In this document: positions 17,608 through 26,693 of the stretch, piece by piece
How the letters are laid out: each line of letters begins with the position of its first letter
Numbering within the stretch: the stretch's first letter is position 1
Assembly: GCF_002155685.1 (NCBI RefSeq)
Contig: NZ_MUYK01000006.1
Span: 124,001 to 188,000 of the forward strand
Source: Erythrobacter colymbi
GTDB taxonomy: Bacteria; Pseudomonadota; Alphaproteobacteria; Sphingomonadales; Sphingomonadaceae
Reading direction: 5' to 3'
DNA length: 64,000 nt
Program-made: the position numbers and the translations under genes
Notes under the pieces: generated by a model
What the model saw: the letters and a program-made list of their open reading frames with translations, nothing else
Told to the model about the DNA's origin: nothing
The model's database searches: none

Positions 17608-18362
17608 GCGGCCTGTTCGCTACGCTCGCCGCCGCGGCGCAAGGGGGGGAGGGCACGCTCCAGGCCCGCCCGCGCGGCACCTTCGAGCCTGATCCCGCGG
17701 CAGGGTTCGAGGAGGGTGAGGACGAGCGCCTGATTGGCGTTGTGGCGCGGGACGAGGTCGGGGCATCGCCGCTGCCTGCTGCCCGCGCTGCCAGCGAGCG
17801 GAGCCAGCCTGCCTCTGACGCGCTTCTGCCTGATGCGCGCGCGCCGAAAAGCACTGTGCCCGGTGTTCTGGCCGCATCTCGCGATCTGCCCACTGCCTCA
17901 GGCACGCTCCTGCCCGAGGTCTCGTCCGCGCCGCAAATGGCACGCGGCGCGGCGCGTGAGGCTGAAGATGCATCCGCAAACCAGCGCCTCGCGCTTCGGG
18001 CTGCGGCCGATGACCGTCCGCAGCCGGTGCGTCCTGCCGACAACTCCGGCACCCCCGTCGACCGCGCGCCCCTCGCCGCCGATGTGCGCAGCACCGATAC
18101 CGCCGTTGCCCCGCTCCTCCTCGCCCCGCTCGCCGCGCCCGGTACCGAGGCTGCCGCCACCCTTTCCCCGCCCTCGCAGGACACCCCCGTGCCCCGCGCA
18201 CCCGAGCGACGCAGCCTCACCATCGGGCGAATCGAGGTCCGCCCGCCGCCGCCCGCGCCCGCCGCGCCGCCGTCCCCGCCGCAGCACGCCTTCCGCACCA
18301 CCGCCATCCCGCGCGCGCTGCCCCGCCAGTCGCTCGACGACTACCGTCGCAGGGGGCGCTGA
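17604..18362 (+). CDS. Pro/Ala-rich disordered eCIS-associated protein
   Basis: The 252-residue product has no fold I recognise and is mostly low-complexity Ala/Pro/Arg sequence. Two short islands stand out: LTIGRIEVRPPPPAPA near residue 205 and a C-terminal LPRQSLDDYRRRGR. From memory, short IGRIEVR and LDDY-type motifs occur at this position in other eCIS clusters, so they may be docking peptides for a structural partner. This needs a search to confirm. The start codon overlaps the chaperone stop by 4 bases and the cap gene follows after 3 bases, so the gene is clearly part of the operon. Confidence 0.72.
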   Translation: MSGLFATLAAAAQGGEGTLQARPRGTFEPDPAAGFEEGEDERLIGVVARDEVGASPLPAARAASERSQPASDALLPDARAPKSTVPGVLAASRDLPTASGTLLPEVSSAPQMARGAAREAEDASANQRLALRAAADDRPQPVRPADNSGTPVDRAPLAADVRSTDTAVAPLLLAPLAAPGTEAAATLSPPSQDTPVPRAPERRSLTIGRIEVRPPPPAPAAPPSPPQHAFRTTAIPRALPRQSLDDYRRRGR

Positions 18363-18365
18363 GCC

Positions 18366-19691
18366 ATGCCGGGAGGTCTCGCCATCGCTGCCCTGTCCCA
18401 CGCGCTGCGGTTCCGCCTGCGCCAGGTGATCACCGAGGAAGACAGCGCCGCGATCGGCCAGATCGATGTCGTCACCCGCGCGCCCGAGCAAATGGGCACC
18501 CCCGCGCCGACCCGCGCGACCCTGCTGCTCTACCCCTATCGCGTTGTGCCGAATGCCGGTTGGCAGAGCAGCCGCGGCGCGCCCTACAATTCCGCCGGCG
18601 AGCGGCAGGCCGATCCGCTTCTGGCGCTCGACGTGCACTATCTGCTCGCCGCCTATGGCCCCAACGCAGTGCTGCCCGAGCTCGCGCTCGGCATAGCGAT
18701 GCTCGCGCTGCACGAGACCCCGCAGCTGACCGCCGCGCTGCTTCAGGCCGCAGCCTCCGATGCCTCGCTGCCGGGCACCTCGCCTCTGCCGCAGGCGGTG
18801 CAGCAGCTCGCCAGTCAGGACGCGCCGATCAAGGTGTCCGCCACGCCGCTCGACATGGAGCCACTTTCGCAGCTGTGGTCGATGATGAACAGCGGGCTTC
18901 GCGTGGGCATGACCTATCAGGTCGGCACCCTGCTGATGGAGCGCCAGCGGCGGCGTGCGCCCGCGCCCCCGGTGCGCGAGGGGCGGCTGGCGGTCACGCT
19001 GCTGCGCGCGCCCAATATCGACCGCCTGCTGGTCGCCCCCGCCGATCCCGCCCAGCCTTTCGCCGAACGCGCCATCGCCGCACCGGGCGAGCGCATCAGG
19101 CTGACCGGCAGCGGGCTTGCGGGCGCGATCACCGAACTGCTGGTGGGCGGGCTGGTCGTCCCCACCACCGCGCTGGCGCAGGATGCTCTCGAAGCGAGCC
19201 TTCCTGCCAACCTGCGCCCCGGCCTGGCGCAGCTGCGCATCCGCCACCGGATCGCCAAGCCCGCAGGAAAGCTTCCGCCGCCGCCCGCCGGGAACATCCC
19301 GGTCGAACAGTCGAACCTCGTCGCCATCGCCATCCGTCCGGTGCTGCGCACCACGAACCCCTTCGTATTCAGCGGACGTGTGGTCGATGACGGTGTGGTG
19401 CGCTTTACCGCGACGGTGCATTTCGCGGTCGCGGTCGGACGGTTGCAGCGCGCCGAACTGCTGCTCAATGCGGTGAACCCGGACGCCAACGGGCGTTTCC
19501 CGGCCTATGTCTTCGAAGCGCCCGATCCGCCCCCGGGCACGGCGGACGCAGCGGTCACCAACCGCACCTTCACCATCGCCGGCGTCACGCCGGGGCAATA
19601 TCTCGCGCGGGTGATCATCGACGGTGCGGAAAGCGCGCTCAGGACGGGAGCGGCGGGCTATAACGGCCCGATCGCCACGGTGCCGGCATGA
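18366..19691 (+). CDS. DUF4255 domain protein, eCIS tail terminator/cap (Afp16/Pvc16-like)
   Basis: The 441-residue protein opens with a DUF4255 (Pvc16 N-terminal) domain at about residues 5-195, with LLLYPYRVVPNAGW, ADPLLALDVHYLLAAYG and LDMEPLSQLWSMM. In Afp/PVC particles this family caps the distal end and fixes tube and sheath length. The C-terminal 230 residues are additional: a strand-rich domain resembling an IPT/TIG fold (GERIRLTGSGLAGAITELLVGG) and a second beta domain. Caps in characterised systems are shorter, so the extension may decorate the particle end. Confidence 0.88.
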   Translation: MPGGLAIAALSHALRFRLRQVITEEDSAAIGQIDVVTRAPEQMGTPAPTRATLLLYPYRVVPNAGWQSSRGAPYNSAGERQADPLLALDVHYLLAAYGPNAVLPELALGIAMLALHETPQLTAALLQAAASDASLPGTSPLPQAVQQLASQDAPIKVSATPLDMEPLSQLWSMMNSGLRVGMTYQVGTLLMERQRRRAPAPPVREGRLAVTLLRAPNIDRLLVAPADPAQPFAERAIAAPGERIRLTGSGLAGAITELLVGGLVVPTTALAQDALEASLPANLRPGLAQLRIRHRIAKPAGKLPPPPAGNIPVEQSNLVAIAIRPVLRTTNPFVFSGRVVDDGVVRFTATVHFAVAVGRLQRAELLLNAVNPDANGRFPAYVFEAPDPPPGTADAAVTNRTFTIAGVTPGQYLARVIIDGAESALRTGAAGYNGPIATVPA

Positions 19692-21595
19692 GCGCTAGCG
19701 TCCATCCTTTCACCGGCGCCGCAGCCGGCACAGCGGAGCCGCCGACCCTCGCGCCGGAGATCGACGCGATCAATCGCCGCCTGGCCGAGCTTGCCGGGGT
19801 CGCTCCGCCCGAGGCCATGCCGCCCGAGGCCGCGCCGCGCTGGGCCGTCGATGCGGTCGCGCTGCGCTTCGGCCTTTCGGCGGGCGAGCGGGCCGCACTG
19901 CTCTTTGCCGCCGCGAGCGAATGCTGCGCCGCCACCGCCGCGCTGGTCGCGCGCATCGGCAGCGGCCCGCCGACACTGGGCCTCGCGATCCGGGTGTGCG
20001 AGGGGCTCGACTGGGCAGCGCTCCGCCCCGACGCCGCATTGCGCCGCGCGCGCCTGATCGCACTCGCCGAAGTGCCGGGCGCGGGGCTAAGCGAGCGGCC
20101 GTTCCGGATCGACGACAACGTGCTGCTGTTCCTCAACGGCTGCACCCAGATCGCGCCCGAACTGATCGCGGTGAGCCAGACGCTGCCCGCCTCGGCGCGG
20201 CTGGCGACCGATGCGACGCTGGTCGCCGAGATCGCCGGGGCCTGCGAGGCGGCGGGCGGGGCATTGCTGGGCATGCCGGTGATCGAACTCAACGCGAGCG
20301 AGCGGGCAGACGGTGTCGCCCACGCGCTCGCCGGGTTCCATGCGGCGGGCTTCGGCAGCCTCGTCGTCCCGCTCTCGCGCCTGCCTGCCGATCCGGCGGC
20401 GCTGGTGGGGCTGCGCGATCTGTGGCTGCGCGATGCGCTGCTCTATGGCCTGGCGCTGGTGCTGGTCGACGACGTGCCGGGCGCGGCGATGCTCGATCCG
20501 CTGGTCGGCGGCTGGGCAGGGCCCGTCGCGCTGGTGACGGATACGCCGCGGCTGGAGCTGACGGCGCGGCGCAGCTTCGTTGTCGGCCATGACCGGACGC
20601 AGCAGCGCGCGGCATGGCAGAGCGCGCTCGGCGAGACCTCGGGCACGCCCGCCCCGGATCTCGTCGAGCGCCTCGCACACAGCTTCCGCCTGCCCGTTCC
20701 GGTGGTCGCCGATCTCGCACAGCGCCACGCCGCGGACAGCCCCGAGACGCTCTGGGCCGCCGCCCGCGCGGCAGCCTCTCCGCGCGATATCGGCTTTGTC
20801 GACCGGATCGTCCCCGTGGCGCGCGCCGAGCAGCTGATCCTCCCCGACGAGGCGGCGGCGACCATCGCCACCATCATCGGTGCAGGCCGCGCGCATCACC
20901 GCGTCGTGGGCGAATGGGGCTTTGGCGGGGCGAGCGCGCGTGGGCTCGGCATCACCGCGCTGTTTTCGGGCGAGAGCGGCACCGGCAAGACCATGGCCGC
21001 CGAAGCCATTGCCCATGCCTTGTCGCTCGATCTCTACCGGGTCGAGGTCTCCGCCGTCGTCAGCAAGTATATCGGCGAAACCGAGAAAAACCTGCGCCGG
21101 GTCTTCGCCGCAGCCGAAGCTGGCGGCGGGGTGCTGCTGTTCGACGAGGCCGACACCCTGTTCGGCAAACGCAGCGAGGTGAAGGACGCGCACGACCGCT
21201 ATGCCAACATGGAGGTCGGCTACCTGCTCCAGCTGATGGAGAGCTTCGCCGGGATCACCATCCTCACCACCAATATCGACGACGGGCTCGACAGCGCCTT
21301 CATGCGGCGGCTGCGGTTTGCGGTGCAGTTCCCGCTGCCCGGCCAGGCCGAGCGCGAGCGGATCTGGGCGGGGATCTTCCCGGCGGCGACACCGCTGGGC
21401 GAGATCGACCACACCGCGCTTTCGCGCCTCTCGCTCACTGGCGGCAACATCCGCAACATCGCCTTGGGCGCAAGCCTGCGCGCGGCGGCAGCGGGCGGGG
21501 TGGTGGGGATGGCAGAGATCCTCGATGCGGCGCGTGCGGAGTTGGTGAAGCTCGGCCGCCCGCTCAGCGATATCGACCAGAGGAGCTGGGGATGA
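19688..21595 (+). CDS. eCIS AAA+ ATPase (Afp15-like)
   Basis: The 635-residue protein has a winged-helix-like N-terminal half and an AAA+ domain from about residue 395. Walker A is GESGTGKT at 428-435, Walker B is LLFDEAD near 483-489, followed by GKRSEVKDAHDRYANMEVGY, sensor 1 TTNIDD and the arginine-finger region MRRLRF. Afp15-type ATPases are encoded in nearly all eCIS loci and help particle assembly or cargo loading in the producing cell. They are not thought to recycle sheath as ClpV does. It overlaps both neighbours by 4 bases. Confidence 0.95.
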   Translation: MSASVHPFTGAAAGTAEPPTLAPEIDAINRRLAELAGVAPPEAMPPEAAPRWAVDAVALRFGLSAGERAALLFAAASECCAATAALVARIGSGPPTLGLAIRVCEGLDWAALRPDAALRRARLIALAEVPGAGLSERPFRIDDNVLLFLNGCTQIAPELIAVSQTLPASARLATDATLVAEIAGACEAAGGALLGMPVIELNASERADGVAHALAGFHAAGFGSLVVPLSRLPADPAALVGLRDLWLRDALLYGLALVLVDDVPGAAMLDPLVGGWAGPVALVTDTPRLELTARRSFVVGHDRTQQRAAWQSALGETSGTPAPDLVERLAHSFRLPVPVVADLAQRHAADSPETLWAAARAAASPRDIGFVDRIVPVARAEQLILPDEAAATIATIIGAGRAHHRVVGEWGFGGASARGLGITALFSGESGTGKTMAAEAIAHALSLDLYRVEVSAVVSKYIGETEKNLRRVFAAAEAGGGVLLFDEADTLFGKRSEVKDAHDRYANMEVGYLLQLMESFAGITILTTNIDDGLDSAFMRRLRFAVQFPLPGQAERERIWAGIFPAATPLGEIDHTALSRLSLTGGNIRNIALGASLRAAAAGGVVGMAEILDAARAELVKLGRPLSDIDQRSWG

Positions 21596-21852
21596 GAGGC
21601 GTGCCCTCGCTCTCGATCGAATCGCTGGTCGTGCCCGGAATGGGCGCGCAGGACGCCGAGCGGCTGGCGGCAGACCTCCACGGCCATCTTGCCGCGCTCG
21701 AGGATGCCGACCGCGCGAACGGGGTGGTGTGGCAGCAGCCGCAGGGTCCGGTCGATCTGACGCTCGAAGGCGAGCCGGACGGCACCGTCGATCCTGCCAG
21801 CATGGCCCGGGCGATCCGGTCCTATTTCATCGTGGTGGAGCGACCGTCGTGA
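21592..21852 (+). CDS. small hypothetical eCIS protein (86 aa)
   Basis: The ATG at 21592 overlaps the ATPase stop, and the TGA at 21850-21852 overlaps the GTG of the DUF4157 gene. The sequence is held in a coupled string of genes, which supports it being real. The product begins MRGVPSLSIESLVVPGMG, contains a helix (DAERLAADLHGHLAALEDA) and ends in strands. No family is recognised. A candidate role is an adaptor or chaperone for the large neighbouring DUF4157 protein, on position alone. Confidence 0.7.
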   Translation: MRGVPSLSIESLVVPGMGAQDAERLAADLHGHLAALEDADRANGVVWQQPQGPVDLTLEGEPDGTVDPASMARAIRSYFIVVERPS

Positions 21853-24800
21853 AGATGCGCGCGCGCCTCAGGGCCGGGACGGCCGACGTCGCATCGGGCG
21901 GGGCGATCCGCCGGGCGGAGACCCCGCACCGCGCGCTGATGGTTGCGAGGTTCGGCCGCCGCGCCGCGCATGTGCCGGTGTTCGTCGGCCCTGCGGTCGC
22001 CCAGCAGCTCGGCCGCAAGCAGGCGCAGGGTGCGGCGATCGACGGGGCGGTGTTCCTGCCGAACGAGGGCGCCGACGCCGATCTGGTCGCGCACGAGCTC
22101 GCCCACGCCTTGCAGCAGCCCGAAGCGGGAGGCCTCGCCGATGCGCCGCCCGCCGCCCTGCTCGAACGGCTGGCCCATGCCCCGGTGCTGCCCGAACACA
22201 GCCGCGCCGAGGCTATTGCCGAGCAAGCGGCGGACGGCGCGGGCAGCGCGCCGGCCGATCTCGCTGCCGCGCCCTTGCCCGCCGGTGTGGCCGCACTGCG
22301 GCGGACCGTGCCCGAGGGCGAGGCGACCACCGCGCCCGCGCCCGTCACCCCCCGCGCCGATCCGCCCGCTCCTGCTCCGGCCACCTCCGGCCCCGACAAC
22401 GCGGCTCCAGCTGCGGTGACTCCAGCTGCGGGCGAGGCCGACATCGCGCCCACTTTCGCCCCGCCCGAATTCGCCGAGCCCACCATCGATCCCGCCGTCG
22501 CCGCCCAGCGCGCGGCCGAGGCTGCGGCGGCGCAGGAGGCGATGGCGGCGGCCGAGAGCCCGGCGGGGGTGATGGACGCCTATTCGACGATGGCCCCCTC
22601 GCAGAAGGCGCTGGCGATGGGCGGGCTGCAAGGGCGGCTCGAAGCGAGCAACGCCACCGCCAACACCAAGCTCGCCGAGGCGACCCCTGCGGTCAGCGTC
22701 GCCACCCGCGGCGAGGATGCCGCGCTGCCGCTGCCCGCGCCGATCACCGTCCCCACCGACGCGCCCGACATCACCCCCGCCGACGCCGCCGCGCCGACCG
22801 TGGACGTGCCCGCCGCGCCCGAACAGCCGACGCTTTCGGTGCCGCCCACGTTCAACCATGAAATGGAGCGGCACTTCACCGAAAGCGCGACGCCCGAGCG
22901 CGTGGACGACCAGATCGACGCGGTCTCGACCCGCAATCCCGGCATCCAGACCGCGGTGACCGAGCGGGCCGATGTGCCGCGCGACGGGGCGAACGATCCC
23001 GCCCGGCTCGACGAGGCGCAGCAGCAGCAGCGCGATGCGGCCTCCTCGCAGCGGCAGGAAGCGGCGGCGGCGGTGGTGAACGGCCCCGGCCCCGAGACCA
23101 TCATGCCCCGCGCTCTGGAGGCCGAGGTGCCCGCCCCCGCGATGCAGGCCGCCGCGACCCCGGCGATCACCCCCGCACCCGAGGCCGCGCAGCTTCAAGC
23201 GCTCGCTCTCCCCGAAACCGTGGTCGCCGATTTCGATGCCGCAACGGGCGCCGAGATGGCCGCCAGCACTGCCGCCGCGCGCGAGCAGATGCAGACCGCC
23301 GAGACCGACCGCCAGACCGCGCACGACACTGCCGTCTCCGAGGCCGAGACCAGCCGCGCCGATGCCGAGCGGCAGGCCGATCAGGAACAGCGCGACGCCG
23401 TGACCGAGCACCGCCAGGCGATCCAGGACGAACGCCAGCGCACCGTCGATGACCAGAACACCGCGATGGCCGAGGTCAACGGACAGGCCGCCCGCGCCCG
23501 CGATGCCAAGCGCACCGAGGCCGAGACCGAGGTCCGCAACGCCGAAACGCAGATCAATGCGCGCTACGACCAGGCCGAGGCCGACGCCCGCGCCGAAGTC
23601 GCCGAGGGCGAACGCAGGGCTGAGGCCGAGCGCGAGCGCAAGCGGCGCGAGAGCGAGGAGCAGAGCTGGTGGGAACGCGCCGCCGGCTGGATCGCCGATG
23701 CCTTCGAGGCGCTGGTCTCGCTCGTCAACGGCATCTTCGATCTGGTGCGTTCGGCGATCACCGGGCTGATCGACCTCGCGCGCCGTGCGGTGACGGCGCT
23801 GATCGACCTCGCCTCGCGCGCCCTGCAGGCGCTGGTCTCGGCGCTGGGCGACATCCTCAAGGGTCTCATCGACGGGCTGATCGGCCAGATCTTCCCCGAG
23901 CTCGCCGCGCGATTGAGTGCCGCGATCGACCGCGCGGTCAACGCGGTCAACAGCGCCATCGATGCCGTCGCCAACCGCCTGATCGCCGGCGTGAACGCCA
24001 TCGCCGCCGCGCTGACCTCTGCGGTCAATGCGCTGCTCGATGCGTTTCAGGGCGCGTTCAACGCCGCGGTCGCGGTGTTGCAGGCGGCCATCAGCGGCGA
24101 CTGGGGCGCGCTGCTGCGGCAGGTGCTCGATGCGGTGCTGCGCGTGCTCGGCATCGATCCGGCCGCCTTCCACGCTCTGATCGCGCAGGCGACCGATGCG
24201 ATCTCGATCATCGTCAACGATCCGGGCGCCTTCGTAGGCAACATGATCTCGGCGCTGGTCGGCGGGGTCGAGAAATTCCGCGACAATTTCGGCACGCACC
24301 TGAGGCGCGGGGTGATCGGCTGGCTCACCGGCGCGCTCGGCGACATCCAGATCCCGAGCGAATGGACGCTGTGGACCGTGCTCGATCTCGTCCGCCAGAT
24401 CATGGGGCTGACCTGGGATTTCGTCCGCGAGCGGGCCGGACGGCTGATCGGGCCGCAGAATGTCGCGCGGCTCGAGATGATGGCGAGCTGGATCGGCACG
24501 CTGATCACCGAGGGCTGGCAGGGCCTGTGGACCCGCATCCAGGAATCGCTCGCCTCGCTGCGCGACAGCGTGCTCGAATCGATCCGCAACTTCCTGATGG
24601 AGCGGGTGGTGATGGCCGCGATTGGCTGGCTCGCGAGCCTGTTCAATCCGGTCGGCGCGCTGGTGAAGCTCGTGATGACGATCTGGAACATCTACCAGTT
24701 CGTCAGCGCCCAGTTGCAACGCCTGATGGGCATCGCGACGGCGGTGGTCGCCTCGATCTCGAACATCGCCCACGGCGTGCTCGATCCGGCCAAGCAGCGG

Positions 24801-26693
24801 GTGGAGGAGGTGCTCGGCAACCTCGTGCCGGTGGTGATCGACCTCTTGATGAGCCTGCTCGGCGTGACCGGCGTGGCGGCGCGGGTGCGCCAGATCATCA
24901 CCGACTTGCGCCAGTCGATCGCCAACGCGGTCGACCGGATGCTGGAACGGGTGCTGACGACGCTCGGCCTGCGGCGGGGCTCCGGCGATGCGGCAGCGGC
25001 GGGTGCTGCGGGGGCTGGAGGCGCGGCGGCAGCGCAAATCGGCCACCCCGTCCGCGTCGATGTCGCCGAGGGTGAGGACCACACCCTCTCGATCGACCGC
25101 ACCGGCCCGGGCGGGGCGACTGTTATGCTGCGGAGTGATCCAAGGCCGCTGGGGGACTGGTTGACCGTTCTGGCGGCTCGGGCCGAGACCGAGCGGAACG
25201 AGACCAAGAAGGCGACCGCGCTGCGAAAGATCGGCGAGGCGCGCACGCTGCTTGCGGAGCTCGAGCCTGCAGCCGACGCCATTGCCGCTGCCCGTCCTGC
25301 AGGAACGACAGCTGCTCCCGCAACGCCCCGGCCGGCTGCTGCTGGCGGCGCTTCCGCTCCGAGCGAGGCGACCGTGGTCAGCAAGGAGGAGCGGATGGGG
25401 CCGATCCTCAAGGAAATCTTCGATAACCTATCCGGGGCCGGGGATGCCTTCATTGAAGGTCATGCGGCGGACCTCGCGCGTGTGCATGGCGATGCCGCCA
25501 ACGCCATTCGGCTCGAACTGCGCCGCGACATCGGCAACTACGCACGCAACACCGATTGGGCGGGGGTCACGGCCATGCTCAAGCGCAATTATGCGCTGCT
25601 GCAGCAACCCTTCCTCGCTACCAGCGCCGCTTTCCCGACAGCGCTGAGAGGCGCGGCGACCGCGCAGATCGATGCGCACAAGGCCGAAATGGCGAGAACG
25701 CCGGCAGATGACCCGGGCGGGGCCCGTGCGAATGCGCCCACTGACCGCGTGCTGCGCGAACTCGCGTCCGGTGTGCGCGACGGCGCTCCGGGTGTCTTCG
25801 GCGAACTCTATGCGGCCACCACACGACTGATCATGACGGGCAACGGTCAGGCCGTCACGACGCTCAATGATCTGATGAAGCGCGCCGCGGCACAGGCGAC
25901 CACGGAGATGGCGCGGTCCGCCGGGACCCGCGATCAGGCGCTGGTCACTGCCATCGGCAATGCTGGCGGGATCATTCCCTTCCTCAACAACATGGCCAAG
26001 AACCGCTCGGCCGGAGGGATGTCCGAGTCCCAGTTGGAGACCGCATGGACCAATCAGGCCAACCTCGATTACGTCAAGGACCTGTTCCGGGCGGCCATGC
26101 CCGAACAGCACGAGTGGATCCCGTCCAACTTCATCCCGAACGTGGTGCGGCTGGCATCGGTTGCGACCCCTGCCGGACAGGAAGCGGGCGAGACCTTCGC
26201 TCTCTGGGTGCGCGTCCAGCATGAATGGCGGACGCCGACACGCAGTCTGATCTTCAAGCCCGAAGGGAACACCCGGCGGGCCTTCACCGCCGATGTGCCG
26301 CAGCCCGATGGTACGACCCGCAGGCTGCCGGTGGTCATTCTGCAAGGCCATAGCGGCGCGGTCTATGCGCCCGCCGAGGACGGCGCGCTGACAGCGCGGC
26401 CCGTGCCCCAGACCAAGGGGCAGCCCTGGTGGCACGACGAGCTGCGCGACCGGTTCGTTGCCGGGTCGACCAATGATTCCAAGGCGGGGGTGCAGGCGAT
26501 CATGGAGGCGGTGAAGACGTTCACGGATACAACCGTGCTCCAGACGCGCGAGGTCAGCGGCGTCGGCACGTTCAGCGGGTACACGAGTTCGACCGGAGCC
26601 GTGACGGGGCTCGACGAGATCCTGACACGTGCCGCGAACGCAGGGACCCAGATCCGCGCCGACTTCGCGCGGGCAAGGGCGGTGTTATCATGA
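21849..26693 (+). CDS. giant DUF4157 (eCIS core domain) protein with metallopeptidase motif, candidate tape/effector
   Basis: I take the GTG at 21849 as start because it overlaps the previous stop (GTGA); ATG at 21855 is an alternative. This gives 1614 residues. Residues 40-105 are DUF4157 with a zinc-type HELAH motif at 82-86, inside DLVAHELAHALQQPEAGG. Residues 105-500 are Ala/Pro-rich and probably disordered. Residues 500-610 are a charged coiled coil rich in Ala, Glu and Arg. Residues 610-1040 are a long array of amphipathic helices with repeats such as ALIDLARRAV and AVNAVNSAIDAVANRL. From about 1180 a globular C-terminal part follows, with EWIPSNFIPNVVRL near 1420. The cluster has no other tape-measure gene, so this protein may set length, be cargo, or both. 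Confidence 0.85.
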   Translation: MKMRARLRAGTADVASGGAIRRAETPHRALMVARFGRRAAHVPVFVGPAVAQQLGRKQAQGAAIDGAVFLPNEGADADLVAHELAHALQQPEAGGLADAPPAALLERLAHAPVLPEHSRAEAIAEQAADGAGSAPADLAAAPLPAGVAALRRTVPEGEATTAPAPVTPRADPPAPAPATSGPDNAAPAAVTPAAGEADIAPTFAPPEFAEPTIDPAVAAQRAAEAAAAQEAMAAAESPAGVMDAYSTMAPSQKALAMGGLQGRLEASNATANTKLAEATPAVSVATRGEDAALPLPAPITVPTDAPDITPADAAAPTVDVPAAPEQPTLSVPPTFNHEMERHFTESATPERVDDQIDAVSTRNPGIQTAVTERADVPRDGANDPARLDEAQQQQRDAASSQRQEAAAAVVNGPGPETIMPRALEAEVPAPAMQAAATPAITPAPEAAQLQALALPETVVADFDAATGAEMAASTAAAREQMQTAETDRQTAHDTAVSEAETSRADAERQADQEQRDAVTEHRQAIQDERQRTVDDQNTAMAEVNGQAARARDAKRTEAETEVRNAETQINARYDQAEADARAEVAEGERRAEAERERKRRESEEQSWWERAAGWIADAFEALVSLVNGIFDLVRSAITGLIDLARRAVTALIDLASRALQALVSALGDILKGLIDGLIGQIFPELAARLSAAIDRAVNAVNSAIDAVANRLIAGVNAIAAALTSAVNALLDAFQGAFNAAVAVLQAAISGDWGALLRQVLDAVLRVLGIDPAAFHALIAQATDAISIIVNDPGAFVGNMISALVGGVEKFRDNFGTHLRRGVIGWLTGALGDIQIPSEWTLWTVLDLVRQIMGLTWDFVRERAGRLIGPQNVARLEMMASWIGTLITEGWQGLWTRIQESLASLRDSVLESIRNFLMERVVMAAIGWLASLFNPVGALVKLVMTIWNIYQFVSAQLQRLMGIATAVVASISNIAHGVLDPAKQRVEEVLGNLVPVVIDLLMSLLGVTGVAARVRQIITDLRQSIANAVDRMLERVLTTLGLRRGSGDAAAAGAAGAGGAAAAQIGHPVRVDVAEGEDHTLSIDRTGPGGATVMLRSDPRPLGDWLTVLAARAETERNETKKATALRKIGEARTLLAELEPAADAIAAARPAGTTAAPATPRPAAAGGASAPSEATVVSKEERMGPILKEIFDNLSGAGDAFIEGHAADLARVHGDAANAIRLELRRDIGNYARNTDWAGVTAMLKRNYALLQQPFLATSAAFPTALRGAATAQIDAHKAEMARTPADDPGGARANAPTDRVLRELASGVRDGAPGVFGELYAATTRLIMTGNGQAVTTLNDLMKRAAAQATTEMARSAGTRDQALVTAIGNAGGIIPFLNNMAKNRSAGGMSESQLETAWTNQANLDYVKDLFRAAMPEQHEWIPSNFIPNVVRLASVATPAGQEAGETFALWVRVQHEWRTPTRSLIFKPEGNTRRAFTADVPQPDGTTRRLPVVILQGHSGAVYAPAEDGALTARPVPQTKGQPWWHDELRDRFVAGSTNDSKAGVQAIMEAVKTFTDTTVLQTREVSGVGTFSGYTSSTGAVTGLDEILTRAANAGTQIRADFARARAVLS

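Noticed and set aside
21822..25082. Minus-strand open frame of about 1086 codons opposite the DUF4157 gene
   Set aside because: It is a GC-rich shadow of the helix-array region. Its product is basic/His-rich low complexity with no recognisable domain, and it runs against a well-supported coupled gene.
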